A DNA stretch of 64,000 bases from Myxococcales bacterium (GCA_009692585.1 SHYX01000013.1:1-64000); one strand, 5' to 3'. Shown: positions 7,852 through 20,172, numbered from the stretch's first letter. The notes: generated from the sequence alone by a model not told the origin. Program-made: numbers and translations.

Positions 7852-9044
7852 CCGACGGCACCAGCGTTCCGCCGATCCCGTCGGAATTGCTCACCCTGAA
7901 CATAGGTCCCGCGCACCCGGCGACGCACGGCACGCTCCGGTTGCAGGTTCAACTCGACGGGGAGACCATCGTCAACACCGGCTGCGAGATCGGCTACCTC
8001 CATCGTGGCTTCGAGAAGCAGTGCGAGACCGTCTACTACCAGTTCGTCATTCCCTACGCCGAACGCCTCAACTACATGGGGCCCGTGCACAACTCCAACG
8101 CGTGGTGTTTTGCCTGCGAGCAGTTCCTCGGCATCGAAGCCCCGCCCCGGGCCCAGGCGTTGCGCGTCATCACCAGCGAGATGGCGCGAATCATCGATCA
8201 CGCCGTGTGTATCGGCACCAATCTCGTTGACATCGGGGCGCTGACCAACTTCTGGTACATGTACAACTACCGAGAGAAGATCTACGACCTGTACGAAGAG
8301 CTGTGCGGCGCGCGGATGATGGTGAACTACCCACGTATCGGCGGCGTTTCTCAGGATGCGCCCGACGGCTGGTTCGACAAGCTGCTGCGGACCATCGGCG
8401 AAATGCAGGAAGCCGTGGGCGACGTCCGGCACCTGGTCGAACGCAATCGAATCTTCATGGATCGCACCATCGGCGCCGGCGTGATCACCAAGGAACTGGC
8501 GATCTCCCACGCGGTGACGGGGCCCTGCCTCCGGGCGGCGGGCATCCCCTACGACGTCCGTAAGGCCCAGCCCTACTGGGGCTACGAGAAGTACCAGTTC
8601 GAAGTGCCCACGGCCGACGGCGGCGACACCTACGACCGGACGATCGTGCGCTTCCAGGAGATGTCCGAGTCGTGCAGGATCATCCAGCAGGCGGTCGCCA
8701 GCATCCCTGGCGGCGCCGTCATGGTCGAGGATCACCTGGTGGCGCTGCCGGCCAAGGACAAGGTCTACAACACCATGGAAGGGCTGATCAACCACTTCAA
8801 GCTGATCATGCACGGAATCCAGCCTCCGAAGGGCGAACTGTACAGCGCCACCGAAGGCGGCTGCGGCGAGCTCGGCTTCTACATCATCTCCGATGGCAGC
8901 CCCAAGCCGTGGCGGGTGCGCATCCGGCCCCCGTGCTTCGCGAACTACAGCACCTTCCCCAAGATCGTCCAAGGCAAGATGCTGGCCGACGCCATCGCCG
9001 CGTTGGGCTCCATCAACATCATCGCCGGGGAGCTCGACCGATGA
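7848..9044 (+). CDS. nuoD: NADH-quinone oxidoreductase subunit D
   Basis: 398 residues, the 49-kDa quinone-site subunit derived from hydrogenase large subunits. Conserved parts: LNIGPAHPATHGTLRL at the N-terminus (the His used for quinone binding lies in HPATHG), GYLHRGFEK, YAERLNYMGP, and the C-terminal ISDGSPKPWRVRIRPPCFAN. Overlaps nuoC and nuoE by ATGA at both ends. Normal family length. Confidence 0.95.
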   Translation: MTDGTSVPPIPSELLTLNIGPAHPATHGTLRLQVQLDGETIVNTGCEIGYLHRGFEKQCETVYYQFVIPYAERLNYMGPVHNSNAWCFACEQFLGIEAPPRAQALRVITSEMARIIDHAVCIGTNLVDIGALTNFWYMYNYREKIYDLYEELCGARMMVNYPRIGGVSQDAPDGWFDKLLRTIGEMQEAVGDVRHLVERNRIFMDRTIGAGVITKELAISHAVTGPCLRAAGIPYDVRKAQPYWGYEKYQFEVPTADGGDTYDRTIVRFQEMSESCRIIQQAVASIPGGAVMVEDHLVALPAKDKVYNTMEGLINHFKLIMHGIQPPKGELYSATEGGCGELGFYIISDGSPKPWRVRIRPPCFANYSTFPKIVQGKMLADAIAALGSINIIAGELDR

Positions 9045-9607
9045 GTCACCCCGCCCCAGACGCCGTGTCGCGCGGCCCTCGGGAGTGGTCCGCGGACCAG
9101 GCCGCCGAGATCGCGCGGATACTCAGCCGCTATCCCACCAAAAAGGCGGCGTTGATGCCGCTTTTGTGGATGGCCCAGGACGCCTGGGAGTGGATCGACC
9201 TCGACATCATGCGCCTGATCGGACGGACGCTGGAGCTACCGCCCAGCCACGTGCACGCGGTCGCCTCGTTCTACACGATGTTCAAGAAAGCGCCGACCAA
9301 CCGCTACCACATCCAGATCTGCCACACGCTCTCGTGCGCGTTGGTCGGCGCCGAGAAGATCGTGGCACACATCGAGCGCCGTCTCGAATGCGACGAGTTC
9401 GGCAACAGCAAGGACGGGCTGTTCACGCTGTTGCGCGTGGAGTGCCTGGCAAGCTGCGGCTCGGCCCCGATGGCGCAGATCAACGAACACTTCTACGAGC
9501 GCCTGACCGCCGAGGTCGTCGACCAGGTGATCGACGCGTTGCGCGCGGGCACAAAACTCCAAGAGCCAAGGCCGGAGGCGGATCAATGGACTTTCCCCGT
9601 ATCCTGA
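9041..9607 (+). CDS. nuoE: NADH-quinone oxidoreductase subunit E
   Basis: 188 residues, the 24-kDa subunit with 2Fe-2S cluster N1a. Ligands: the two Cys of ICHTLSCALVG and the two of VECLASCGSAP. Starts MSHPAPDAVSRGP by ATGA overlap with nuoD. Its 3' end overlaps nuoF by 22 bases, so nuoF's ribosome site (GGAGG) lies inside it. Confidence 0.94.
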   Translation: MSHPAPDAVSRGPREWSADQAAEIARILSRYPTKKAALMPLLWMAQDAWEWIDLDIMRLIGRTLELPPSHVHAVASFYTMFKKAPTNRYHIQICHTLSCALVGAEKIVAHIERRLECDEFGNSKDGLFTLLRVECLASCGSAPMAQINEHFYERLTAEVVDQVIDALRAGTKLQEPRPEADQWTFPVS

Positions 9608-10866
9608 CGGGCAACTGGGAGGTTCCCGAGGTGCACCGCCTGGCGGTGGCACGTGGCCGTGGCACCTACGACCGTCTGCCCAAGGCATTCGCCATGGCGC
9701 CGAGTGAAATCACCGCCATCGTGAAGGACAGCGGCCTCCGCGGCCGGGGCGGCGCGGGCTTCCCGACCGGGGTGAAGTGGGGCTTCGTCCCGCCCGTCGA
9801 AAAGCGTGGTGGAAAGGCCGTCTATCTGCTCTGCAACGCCGACGAGTCCGAGCCAGGGACCTTCAAGGATCGTTACCTGATGTGGTGCGACCCTCACCTG
9901 CTCATCGAGGGCATGATCATCGCCAGTCGGGCGCTGGACTGCCACCTCGGATACATCTACATTCGCGGCGAGTTTCGCTACATCGCGCGTCGCCTCGATG
10001 AAGCGCTTGCCGAGGCGTATGCGGCCGGGCTGCTCGGGAAGAACATCCTCGGCAGCGGGCACGACTTCGACCTCCACGTTCACCTGGGCGCCGGTGCGTA
10101 CATTTGCGGCGAAGAGACAGCGCTCATCTCCTCCCTTGAGGGAGAAAAGGGACAGCCCAAGCTGAAGCCACCGTTTCCGGCCGTGGAGGGCGCCTGGCGC
10201 AGTCCGACGATCGTGAACAACGTCGAGACGCTCGCGGTCGTGCCCTGGTTGATCCAGAACGGCGCCTCTGCCTACAAGGCGATCGGCACCGAGAAGAGCC
10301 CTGGCACCAAATTATTCAGTGTGTCCGGTCATGTTCGGCGCCCCGGCGTCTACGAGGTGCCGCTCGGCATCCCGATGACGCAGTTCATCGAAGAACAGTG
10401 CGGCGGACTTCTGCCCGGACGCACCCTGAAGGCCGTGATCCCGGGGGGAAGTTCGGTCCCGGTCATGACGCCAACGGAAGTGGCGAAATGCTCGATGGAC
10501 TACGAGTCCATCAGCGAGAACGCAGGGAGCTACCTGGGTTCGGGCGGCTTCATCGTCATGGACGACACCACCGATCTCGTCGAGGCCCTCACCAACCTGC
10601 TGCGCTTCTACGCCCACGAAAGCTGCGGGCAATGCACTCCCTGCCGTGAAGGTTGCGGTTGGATGTACCAGATTCTCTGTCGGGTCCGGGACGGCGAGGC
10701 CAATACCCAAGACCTCACGACGCTTCGAGACCTCGCCGACAACATCCACAGCAAGACCATCTGCTTCTTCGGCGCCAGCGCGGCGATGCCGGTGCAGAGC
10801 TTCCTCACCAAGTTCCGCAGTGAGTTCCTGGACCGCATCCAGGGCCGCGGCGCCGGAGCCGCCTGA
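9586..10866 (+). CDS. nuoF: NADH-quinone oxidoreductase subunit F
   Basis: 426 residues, the NADH- and FMN-binding 51-kDa subunit, where NADH is oxidised. NADH site GLRGRGGAGFPTGVKWGF; FMN region GAGAYICGEETALISSLEG with KPPFPA after it; 4Fe-4S N3 ligands in ESCGQCTPCREG plus a later Cys in KTICFFGASAAM. The ATG at 9586 has GGAGG seven bases upstream. TGATG junction with nuoG. Confidence 0.95.
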   Translation: MDFPRILTGNWEVPEVHRLAVARGRGTYDRLPKAFAMAPSEITAIVKDSGLRGRGGAGFPTGVKWGFVPPVEKRGGKAVYLLCNADESEPGTFKDRYLMWCDPHLLIEGMIIASRALDCHLGYIYIRGEFRYIARRLDEALAEAYAAGLLGKNILGSGHDFDLHVHLGAGAYICGEETALISSLEGEKGQPKLKPPFPAVEGAWRSPTIVNNVETLAVVPWLIQNGASAYKAIGTEKSPGTKLFSVSGHVRRPGVYEVPLGIPMTQFIEEQCGGLLPGRTLKAVIPGGSSVPVMTPTEVAKCSMDYESISENAGSYLGSGGFIVMDDTTDLVEALTNLLRFYAHESCGQCTPCREGCGWMYQILCRVRDGEANTQDLTTLRDLADNIHSKTICFFGASAAMPVQSFLTKFRSEFLDRIQGRGAGAA

Positions 10867-12416
10867 TGCCGAAGGTAAAGATCAACGACACCGAGCTCGA
10901 GGTGCCAGTCGGGACCAACATGATCGAGGCCGCGAAGCTCGCGGGCGTCGACATTCCGCACTACTGCTACCACCCCCATCTCAGCGTGGCGGGGAACTGC
11001 CGCATGTGTGTCTGCGAGGCCGAGACGCCGCGTGGTCCGATGATGGAGATCGCGTGCAACATGCAGGCGCGGGAGGGTCTGGCCATCCGGACCGACAGCG
11101 AGGCGATCAAGCACGCGCGCAAGTCGGTGATGGAGTTCCTCCTCGTCAACCACCCGTTGGACTGCCCGATCTGCGACCAGTCGGGCGAGTGCAAGCTGCA
11201 AGACTACTACATGGACCACGGCCAGTATGACAGCCGTGGGTTGGAGCCCAAGGTCTCCAAGCACAAACGCCAGGACATCGGGGACCACATCGTCCTGGAC
11301 GCCGAGCGCTGCGTCGAATGCAGCCGCTGCGTCCGTTTCGGCGACGAAGTGACGGGAACTGGCGATCTGCGGCTGATGAATCGTGGGGATCACACCGAGA
11401 TCGGGATGTTCCCCGGCACCAGACTTCAACACGACTACCAGGGAAACCTGGCGGACATCTGCCCGGTGGGCGCCCTCACCAGCAAGGACTTCCGCTTCGA
11501 ACGCCGGGTCTGGTACCTGCGCGAAACGGCGGGACTGTGCAACGGCTGTGCCACCGGCTGCAACATCCAGGTGTGCCACCAGGATGGCGAGGTCTTCCGC
11601 TACCTGCCGCGCCGCAACGACGCGGTGAACAAGAGCTGGATCTGTGATCCCGGCCGCGACCTCCACAAACGTATCGGAAGCCTCGAACGCGTCCTCCGCG
11701 CCCGCGTCGATGGCGCCCCGTGCGCCACGGCCCACACCGAGCTCGCCGCGCGCATCCGGGCCGCGGGAACGCGCGTTGGCTTTGTCCTGGGCTCTCAGGC
11801 GAGCTTGGAGGCCAACTGGGCGCTCGTCCAACTCGCCAGGGCCAACTGCCCCGAGGCGCGACTCTTCTGGATCGCCGGCAACGACGCCGACGCCATCGAC
11901 AAGTCCGACCACCTGCTGATGGACGTGGACAAGAATCCGAACACCGCCGGGGTCCAACTGATTGCCGAGTGGGCGGGCAACGTCGGCGACACCGACGCCC
12001 TCCGCGAGGCCGACCTGGCCTTGCTGATCGTGCTCGAGGACGACGTGGTCAGCCGACTCAACGGCGGCACCCTGCCGGAGCTCGCCTACTTCGGGACGCG
12101 CGAAAACACCACCGCCGCCAAGGCCTCCCTGGTGATTCCGGTCACCCACCCTGCCGAGATGGACGCCACCTACATCAACCGCCAGGGACGAGTCCAACGC
12201 AACCGGCGCGCCACCAACCCGCTGGGCGAGGCGGTGCCCGCCTACGCGGCGCTCGAAAAGCTCGGCGCGGCGCTCGGAAAGCCACCGGGGACCAGCCACC
12301 CGGTCTCGACGTTCCTTTCCCTCGCCCGAGCCGTTCCTCGCCTCGCCGGTCTCGACTACAAGGTCCTCGGGGACGCCGGGCGCATGCTGCCGCCCCCCGC
12401 GGCGTCGGCCAAATGA
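10866..12416 (+). CDS. nuoG: NADH-quinone oxidoreductase subunit G (short form)
   Basis: 516 residues. N-terminal 2Fe-2S ferredoxin domain (HYCYHPHLSVAGNCRMCVCE), then the NuoG-type His/Cys 4Fe-4S region (LDCPICDQSGECKLQDYY) and a further set, RCVECSRCVRFGDEV. A third, molybdopterin-oxidoreductase-type 4Fe-4S site is seen in CNGCATGCNIQVC and ICDPGR. The molybdopterin-like domain is only partly present, so the protein is well under the usual 700-900 residues. All clusters needed for electron transfer appear intact. TGATG overlap with nuoF and ATGA overlap with nuoH, so the short length is not from a broken reading frame here. Confidence 0.92.
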   Translation: MPKVKINDTELEVPVGTNMIEAAKLAGVDIPHYCYHPHLSVAGNCRMCVCEAETPRGPMMEIACNMQAREGLAIRTDSEAIKHARKSVMEFLLVNHPLDCPICDQSGECKLQDYYMDHGQYDSRGLEPKVSKHKRQDIGDHIVLDAERCVECSRCVRFGDEVTGTGDLRLMNRGDHTEIGMFPGTRLQHDYQGNLADICPVGALTSKDFRFERRVWYLRETAGLCNGCATGCNIQVCHQDGEVFRYLPRRNDAVNKSWICDPGRDLHKRIGSLERVLRARVDGAPCATAHTELAARIRAAGTRVGFVLGSQASLEANWALVQLARANCPEARLFWIAGNDADAIDKSDHLLMDVDKNPNTAGVQLIAEWAGNVGDTDALREADLALLIVLEDDVVSRLNGGTLPELAYFGTRENTTAAKASLVIPVTHPAEMDATYINRQGRVQRNRRATNPLGEAVPAYAALEKLGAALGKPPGTSHPVSTFLSLARAVPRLAGLDYKVLGDAGRMLPPPAASAK

Positions 12417-13837
12417 GCGAGTTCTGGACGGACTTCCTCATCGTCATCGCGCGCTGCGTCTTTTCGGTGGCGTTCGTGATGAACATCGTCCCGCTGCTCA
12501 TCTGGGGTGAGCGCAAGGGCGCCGCCTACATCCAGGACCGGCCCGGCCCGAATCGTGCGCCGATCGACCTGCCGAATCCGCTGGACGTGCCTCGGCTGTT
12601 GGCCGCGGTCATGGCCGGACAACCCCTCGTCTACAAGCCGATCGTCTCGCTCCGGGCCGCTGGGCTGATCCACACGCTGACCGACGTGGTGAAGCTCGCC
12701 TTCAAGGAGGACATCACCCCCGACCACGTCGAGAAGTTCTACTGGTTCATCGCACCGGTGATCGCGATGACGATCTCGCTGTGCACCTTCGCGGTGGTTC
12801 CCTTCGGCGACCAACTGCTCGGCGTCCAGCTCAAGGTCTCCGACCTCGATGGCGGCTTGCTCTTCGTGCTCGCGCTCACCTCCCTGGGCGTGTACGGGAT
12901 CATGCTTGCCGGCTGGTCGTCGAACAACAAGTTCTCGCTCCTCGGGGGCCTGCGCGCCAGCGCGCAGATGGTCAGCTACGAGCTCTCCATGGGCCTCGCC
13001 GCGGTGGTGGTCTTCCTGATGGCCGGCTCGGTGTCGCTCACGACGATCGTGGAGATGCAGCAGCATCCGCTGGACCTCGGCTTCGTCTCGATTCCCGCGA
13101 TGAACTGGACGGCGTTGTCGCCGTTCGGGTTTCTGGCCTTCCTGCTCTTCTGGGTCAGCGCGTTCGCCGAGACCAACCGGACCCCCTTCGACCTTCCCGA
13201 GGGCGAAGCCGAGCTGGTCGGGGGGTACCACACCGAGTACTCGAGCTTCCGGTTCGCGCTGTTCTTCATGGCCGAATACGCCAACATGATCGTGGCGTCC
13301 GCCGTCACCGCCACGCTGTTCTTCGGTGGCTACGCGGTGCCCCTGCTCGACGGGCCGACCATCCGTGCGCATGCCGACGTCATCCTGGCGGTGCTGGGAT
13401 TCGGCGCCGTACCCGCGTTCGTGACCTTCGCGGTGATCGCCTTTCGGCGACAGGGGCGGCCATTCTACCAGGTCCTCGCCGCGGACGACCCGAGGCGGAA
13501 CGAGCCGAAGTTCTGGACAGGACTGTGGTTGGGTGCGGCCGGTGCCCACGCCGGCCTCGGCGTGCTCGGACTGATGGGCGGGCTCACCGCGTTGTCGACG
13601 TGGGCCGCGATTCCCGAGCTCGGCGGCGACCTTGTCGCCGCGGTGCTGCACGTCTCGTCGCTGGGCGCCAAGGTGCTCATCGGCTGCTGGATCATGATCT
13701 GGGTCCGGTGGACGGTTCCGCGCATGCGCTACGACCAGCTCATGAACCTGGGCTGGAAGTACATGCTCCCGGTCGCGCTCTGCAACGTGTTCCTCGCCGC
13801 CGGGTGGATCATTCTCCGTCACGAACTGTTCGCCTAG
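12413..13837 (+). CDS. nuoH: NADH-quinone oxidoreductase subunit H (long form)
   Basis: 474 residues, the membrane subunit that forms part of the quinone chamber. Signatures: ERKGAAYIQDRPGPNRAP near the N-terminus, then FAETNRTPFDLPEGEAELV and GYHTEYSSFRFALFF, and the C-terminal WVRWTVPRMRYDQLMNLGWK. It is about 100-140 residues longer than most NuoH. The extra part, from about residue 320 to 420, holds hydrophobic segments (HADVILAVLGFGAVPAFVTF and others) between the usual penultimate helix and the terminal motif. ATGA overlap with nuoG. Confidence 0.93.
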   Translation: MSEFWTDFLIVIARCVFSVAFVMNIVPLLIWGERKGAAYIQDRPGPNRAPIDLPNPLDVPRLLAAVMAGQPLVYKPIVSLRAAGLIHTLTDVVKLAFKEDITPDHVEKFYWFIAPVIAMTISLCTFAVVPFGDQLLGVQLKVSDLDGGLLFVLALTSLGVYGIMLAGWSSNNKFSLLGGLRASAQMVSYELSMGLAAVVVFLMAGSVSLTTIVEMQQHPLDLGFVSIPAMNWTALSPFGFLAFLLFWVSAFAETNRTPFDLPEGEAELVGGYHTEYSSFRFALFFMAEYANMIVASAVTATLFFGGYAVPLLDGPTIRAHADVILAVLGFGAVPAFVTFAVIAFRRQGRPFYQVLAADDPRRNEPKFWTGLWLGAAGAHAGLGVLGLMGGLTALSTWAAIPELGGDLVAAVLHVSSLGAKVLIGCWIMIWVRWTVPRMRYDQLMNLGWKYMLPVALCNVFLAAGWIILRHELFA

Positions 13838-13848
13838 GCAGGACATCC

Positions 13849-14412
13849 ATGGCACTTCCCAAGCCCAACAAGACGCTCACCCTGACCGAGTCGTCCTACA
13901 TCGTCGAGGTGCTCAAGGGCATGGCGCTGACGATGTCCCACGTCATCAAGAACCTGCTGAAGCAGGACTTCCGCACCATCGAATACCCGGACGTGCGCAA
14001 GCCGATGACCGCCCGTTACCGCGGTGCCCACCGGCTCCTGCTTCGCCCCGACGGGGGCATCAAGTGCGTGGCGTGCATGTGCTGTCCGACGGTGTGCCCG
14101 GCAAACTGCATCACGATCATCGCCGGCGAGAATCCGAATGATCCCTCCGAGAAGTTCCCGGTGAGCTTCGACATCGACATGCTCCGGTGCATCTACTGCG
14201 GCTTCTGCGTGGAGGCGTGCCCGAAGGACGCGATTCGCATGGACACCAAGATTTACGAAATCAATGCCTACAACCGTCAGGATATGGTGCACAGCAAGGC
14301 CTATATGGTCAACCTGATGGACGGAAAGAAGCCGGAGGCCGGCGCGGCCTACCATGAGGACAAGAATCTGGCCCCCGCCGGCTACACCGCCGAGGCCCAG
14401 GTGCTCCCATGA
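13849..14412 (+). CDS. nuoI: NADH-quinone oxidoreductase subunit I
   Basis: 187 residues with two 4Fe-4S ferredoxin motifs: [12 protein letters not shown] and [12 protein letters not shown] (clusters N6a and N6b, which lead to NuoB). ATG at 13849 with AGGA about six bases upstream; 11 bases after nuoH, one of the few nuo junctions without overlap. An ATGA overlap links it to nuoJ. Confidence 0.95.
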   Translation: MALPKPNKTLTLTESSYIVEVLKGMALTMSHVIKNLLKQDFRTIEYPDVRKPMTARYRGAHRLLLRPDGGIKCVACMCCPTVCPANCITIIAGENPNDPSEKFPVSFDIDMLRCIYCGFCVEACPKDAIRMDTKIYEINAYNRQDMVHSKAYMVNLMDGKKPEAGAAYHEDKNLAPAGYTAEAQVLP

Positions 14413-14912
14413 CCGAAGCGGTGCTCTTCTACCTGTTCAGCTTTCTCGCCGTCATCGCGGGCCTCAGCGTGGTTATTCAGCGCAGTCCCATCGCGAGCGC
14501 ACTGTCGCTGGTGGTGTGTTTCTTCGCCCTGGCGGCGGACTACGTGATGCTCGATGCCCACTTCGTCGCGGTCGTCCAGGTCCTGGTCTACGCCGGGGCG
14601 ATCATGGTGCTCTTCATCTTCGTGATCATGCTCCTGAACATCCGGGAGCCGGGGCCGACGCCGCTGGGGCTCATCAGCGGTCGAGGGCTCCTCGGCATCG
14701 GCGTAGCCGCGCTTCTGGGAGTCGGGCTCATCGCCGGGCTCGACGGCCTGGTGCACACCCCCGCCCCGCACCTGCCGGACGGCTACGGCACCATCCACAA
14801 CATCGGCGAGCAACTCTTCGGCGACCGGTACCTCCTCCCGTTCGAGGCGGTCTCGCTGTTGCTCACCGTCGGCATGATCGGAGCCGTCGTGCTCGCCAAG
14901 CGGGAGGTCTGA
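14409..14912 (+). CDS. nuoJ: NADH-quinone oxidoreductase subunit J
   Basis: 167 residues, five predicted membrane helices. Conserved NuoJ elements: [20 protein letters not shown], then [20 protein letters not shown] and VIMLLNI. Part of the membrane arm between the quinone site and the antiporter-like subunits. ATGA overlap with nuoI, TGATG overlap with nuoK. Confidence 0.94.
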   Translation: MTEAVLFYLFSFLAVIAGLSVVIQRSPIASALSLVVCFFALAADYVMLDAHFVAVVQVLVYAGAIMVLFIFVIMLLNIREPGPTPLGLISGRGLLGIGVAALLGVGLIAGLDGLVHTPAPHLPDGYGTIHNIGEQLFGDRYLLPFEAVSLLLTVGMIGAVVLAKREV

Positions 14913-15216
14913 TGGACGCCGTTGGTCTGGGGCCGGTCCTCGTCGTCAGCGCGCTGCTCTTCGTGCTGGGGGTGGTCGGGGTCCTCACCCGCAAGAACGC
15001 GCTCATCGTGTTCATGAGCGTCGAGCTGATGCTCAACGCCGTAAACCTGGCCTTCGTAGGCTTCTCACGCCAGAATGGAACGGTCGACGGGCACGTGTTC
15101 GCGATCTTCGTGATGGCCGTCGCCGCCGCGGAGGCCGCCGTGGGCCTCGCGCTCGTCATTCTCCTGTTCCGCAACCGCGTGACGGTGGTCCTCGATGACC
15201 TCGATCGGATGAGCGG

Positions 15217-15220
<4 letters not shown>
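14912..15220 (+). CDS. nuoK: NADH-quinone oxidoreductase subunit K
   Basis: 102 residues, three helices. Membrane-buried glutamates are in [15 protein letters not shown] and in [16 protein letters not shown], both essential positions for proton transfer in the family. Length is standard. Overlaps nuoJ (TGATG) and nuoL (ATGA). Confidence 0.95.
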
Positions 15221-17199
<1,979 letters not shown>

Positions 17200-17203
17200 T
17201 CGG

Positions 17204-18709
17204 ATGCCGCTGCTCTCGCTGGTCACCTTCCTCCCCATCGCGCTCGCGGTCGTCGTCGCGGTCATGCCCAAAGACGCCGCGCGCTACGGCGCCTTCGGGG
17301 CGTCGTTGCTGGTCTTTGCGGCGTCGCTCCCGCTGTGGTTCGGCTACGACCCCGCCGGCGCCGAGTACCAGTTCATCGAAAAGCACCCGTGGATCGAGGC
17401 ATGGGGCGTCAGCTACCACCTCGGACTCGATGGGGTCAGCCTGCTCCTGGTGCTGCTCACCACGGCGCTGACGCCGCTCATCCTGCTCGCCGGTTTCTCG
17501 GGCGTGCACGAGAAATACCGGGGCTACGCGGCGCTGATGTTGGCCCTCGAAGGCGCGATGATCGGCACCTTCGTGTCGCTCGACACCTTCTTGTTCTACG
17601 TCTTCTGGGAGCTGGTGCTCCTGCCGATGTACTTCCTCATCGGCATCTGGGGCGGCGAACGCCGCATCTACGCCGCCGTCAAGCTGTTCGTCTACACCGT
17701 TGCCGGCTCACTCCTGATGCTGGTCGCGATGATCGGCCTGTACTGGGCGCACTACGAAGAGACCGGCGCCTGGTCTACCGACCTTGGCGATCTGCTCGCG
17801 CTGTCGCTGAGCCCCGACACCCAGAAGTGGATGTTTGCGTGCCTGGCGATCGCCTTCGCGATCAAGGTGCCGATGTTCCCGGTGCACACCTGGCTTCCGG
17901 ACGCGCACGTCGAAGCGCCGACGGGGGGCTCGGTCGTGCTGGCCGGCGTCATGCTCAAGATGGGCACCTACGGCTTCTACCGCTTCGCGATGCCCCTGTT
18001 TCCCGACGCGGTCACCGCCTACGGGCCAGTGATGATCGCCCTCGCGGTGATCGGCATCCTGTACGGGGCACTGGTGGCCCTCGTCCAGGACGACGTCAAG
18101 AAGCTCGTCGCCTACAGCTCCGTGAGTCACCTCGGGTACGTGATGCTCGGCCTGTTCGCGCTCAACACGCCGGGCGTGAGCGGCGGCATCTTTCAGATGC
18201 TCAACCACGGCCTGTCGACCGGGGCCCTGTTCTTCCTGGTCGGGGTGCTGTACGAACGGCGGCACACCCGCGCCATCACCGATTACGGTGGTCTGGCCAA
18301 GGTGATGCCCAAGTTCGCCCTGATCTTCATGATCATGACCTTCAGCTCGATCGGTCTGCCGGGCCTCAATGGTTTCGTCGGGGAGTTCATGATCCTCATC
18401 GGCAGCTTCCAGTATTCGCCGATGTGGACCGTCGCCGCCGCCACCGGGGTGATCTTCGGGGCAGCGTACATGCTGTGGGTCTTCCAGCGCATGATGTTCG
18501 GGCCCCTGCAGAACGAAGCCAACCGGAACCTGCCGGACCTCAGCGCCCGTGAGCTCACCTACCTCATGCCGCTCGTCGTCCTTGCGTTTCTGCTCGGGGT
18601 CTACCCACAGCCCTTTCTGGACCGCATCAATCCGTCGGTAGAGCGCTTCGTCGCCCGGATGGAGCAGCACTTCGACGAGTCGCCGTATTCATGCAAGGAG
18701 ACGCACTGA
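17204..18709 (+). CDS. nuoM: NADH-quinone oxidoreductase subunit M
   Basis: 501 residues, the middle antiporter-like proton channel. Motifs: FYVFWELVLLPMYFLIGIWG (TM5 Glu), IKVPMFPVHTWLPDAHVEAP (TM7 Lys), GGSVVLAGVMLKMGTYGFYR and DDVKKLVAYSSVSHLGYVML. Ends SPYSCKETH. A TGATG junction connects it to nuoN, and the AAGGAG used by nuoN lies in its last codons. Confidence 0.95.
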   Translation: MPLLSLVTFLPIALAVVVAVMPKDAARYGAFGASLLVFAASLPLWFGYDPAGAEYQFIEKHPWIEAWGVSYHLGLDGVSLLLVLLTTALTPLILLAGFSGVHEKYRGYAALMLALEGAMIGTFVSLDTFLFYVFWELVLLPMYFLIGIWGGERRIYAAVKLFVYTVAGSLLMLVAMIGLYWAHYEETGAWSTDLGDLLALSLSPDTQKWMFACLAIAFAIKVPMFPVHTWLPDAHVEAPTGGSVVLAGVMLKMGTYGFYRFAMPLFPDAVTAYGPVMIALAVIGILYGALVALVQDDVKKLVAYSSVSHLGYVMLGLFALNTPGVSGGIFQMLNHGLSTGALFFLVGVLYERRHTRAITDYGGLAKVMPKFALIFMIMTFSSIGLPGLNGFVGEFMILIGSFQYSPMWTVAAATGVIFGAAYMLWVFQRMMFGPLQNEANRNLPDLSARELTYLMPLVVLAFLLGVYPQPFLDRINPSVERFVARMEQHFDESPYSCKETH

Positions 18710-20172
18710 TGTCCCCGGTCAAGGACTGGATCCTCCTCACGGCGCCGATGCTGCTGCTGGCGGGGATGGGCGTGGTGCTGATGGTCCTCTCGGCCGTCCT
18801 TCGCCCGATGCCGCGCACCCTGTTCTGGGGCATCGCCTCCGGCACCGTCGCGTTGTCGCTCGGCCTGGTGGCGCGATCCGCCGGCGAGCCCGCCAGCGAC
18901 GCCTTCGCGGGGATGTTGCGCATCGACGCCTACGGCCATTTCTTCGCCTGCGCCGCCCTCCTCGGCGGGCTCTTCGCGTTGCTCGTCAGTGACGGGTACA
19001 TGGACCGCATCGGGGTTCGCATCGGGGAGTTCTACTCGCTCGTCCTGTTCGCCCTCTGCGGCATGTTGGGCATGGTCTACAGCAACGACCTGATGATGAC
19101 CTTCATCGCGCTGGAGGTGATGAGCATCGCGGTGTACACCTTGTGCGCGATCAAACGCGCCGACGACCGCGCCGTCGAATCGGCGTTTAAGTACTTCATC
19201 CTCGGCGCGTTCTCCTCGGCCATCCTGCTGTACGGCGTCGCGATGATCTACGGCGCCACCGGCACCACCTCGCTCAACGGCATCGCGCACTTCCTGGCCA
19301 CTGCGCACGGCGATGTGCCGCGCCTCCTGCTCCTGGGCGGCGCCCTCCTGCTCGTCGGGTTCGGCTTCAAGGTGGCGAGCGTGCCCTTCCACATGTGGGC
19401 GCCGGACGTCTACCAGGGCGCCCCCACCGCGGTGACCGCGCTGATGGCGACGGGCGTGAAGGCCGCCAGCTTCGCCGCCTTCGGGCGCGTGGTCATCGGC
19501 ACCCTCGGCCAGGACGCGAGCCATTGGGCGGGTGGTCTGTGGTGGATGGCCGCGCTGACGATTCTGGTCGGCAACGTCGGGGCGCTGGTCCAGGACGATC
19601 TCAAACGTTTGTTCGCGTACAGCAGCATCGCCCACGCGGGCTACCTGCTGATGGCGCTCTCCTCGGTCACCGCGGCAGGGGACACCCATCCGGCGCTCGG
19701 GAGCCTCGCGTTCTACATGTTGGCCTACACCTTGATGAATGCTGGCGCGTTCGCCGTGCTCTCGCAGATGACGGACGAGCATGGGGCAGACGCCACGCAC
19801 ATCGATCGGCTGGCGGGCCTGGGCAAGACGCACCCGATGGTCGCGCTGGGCCTGTCCATCTGCCTCATCTCCCTGGCCGGACTCCCGCCGACGATGGGGT
19901 TCGTCGGGAAGTTCTACCTGTTCTCCGCGGCCGTGGGCGCGGGGCAGCTCGGACTCGCCGTCGTCGGCGCGATCGGCGCGGCCGCAGGCGTCTACTACTA
20001 CCTCCGGCCGATGATCTATATGTACATGCGGGAGGGCGAGCCGGCTCTCGCCCCGGACGGCCGGGCGCGGATGGCGCTGGCGATCACCACGGCGTTGTTG
20101 CTGGCGTTCGGGCTGTTGCCGGGTCCGGTCCTGGCGTGGGCGGACGCGTCCGTCCGCTCGGTCCTCGGATAG
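18709..20172 (+). CDS. nuoN: NADH-quinone oxidoreductase subunit N
   Basis: 487 residues, the third antiporter-like channel. Motifs: MTFIALEVMSIAVYTLCAIK (TM5 Glu), GFGFKVASVPFHMWAPDVYQ (TM7 Lys), GAPTAVTALMATGVKAASF and DDLKRLFAYSSIAHAGYLLM. The start at 18709 is favoured by AAGGAG eight bases upstream and TGATG overlap; an ATG at 18691 would add six residues. Last gene of the operon; a different group of secreted proteins begins 93 bases later. Confidence 0.94.
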   Translation: MSPVKDWILLTAPMLLLAGMGVVLMVLSAVLRPMPRTLFWGIASGTVALSLGLVARSAGEPASDAFAGMLRIDAYGHFFACAALLGGLFALLVSDGYMDRIGVRIGEFYSLVLFALCGMLGMVYSNDLMMTFIALEVMSIAVYTLCAIKRADDRAVESAFKYFILGAFSSAILLYGVAMIYGATGTTSLNGIAHFLATAHGDVPRLLLLGGALLLVGFGFKVASVPFHMWAPDVYQGAPTAVTALMATGVKAASFAAFGRVVIGTLGQDASHWAGGLWWMAALTILVGNVGALVQDDLKRLFAYSSIAHAGYLLMALSSVTAAGDTHPALGSLAFYMLAYTLMNAGAFAVLSQMTDEHGADATHIDRLAGLGKTHPMVALGLSICLISLAGLPPTMGFVGKFYLFSAAVGAGQLGLAVVGAIGAAAGVYYYLRPMIYMYMREGEPALAPDGRARMALAITTALLLAFGLLPGPVLAWADASVRSVLG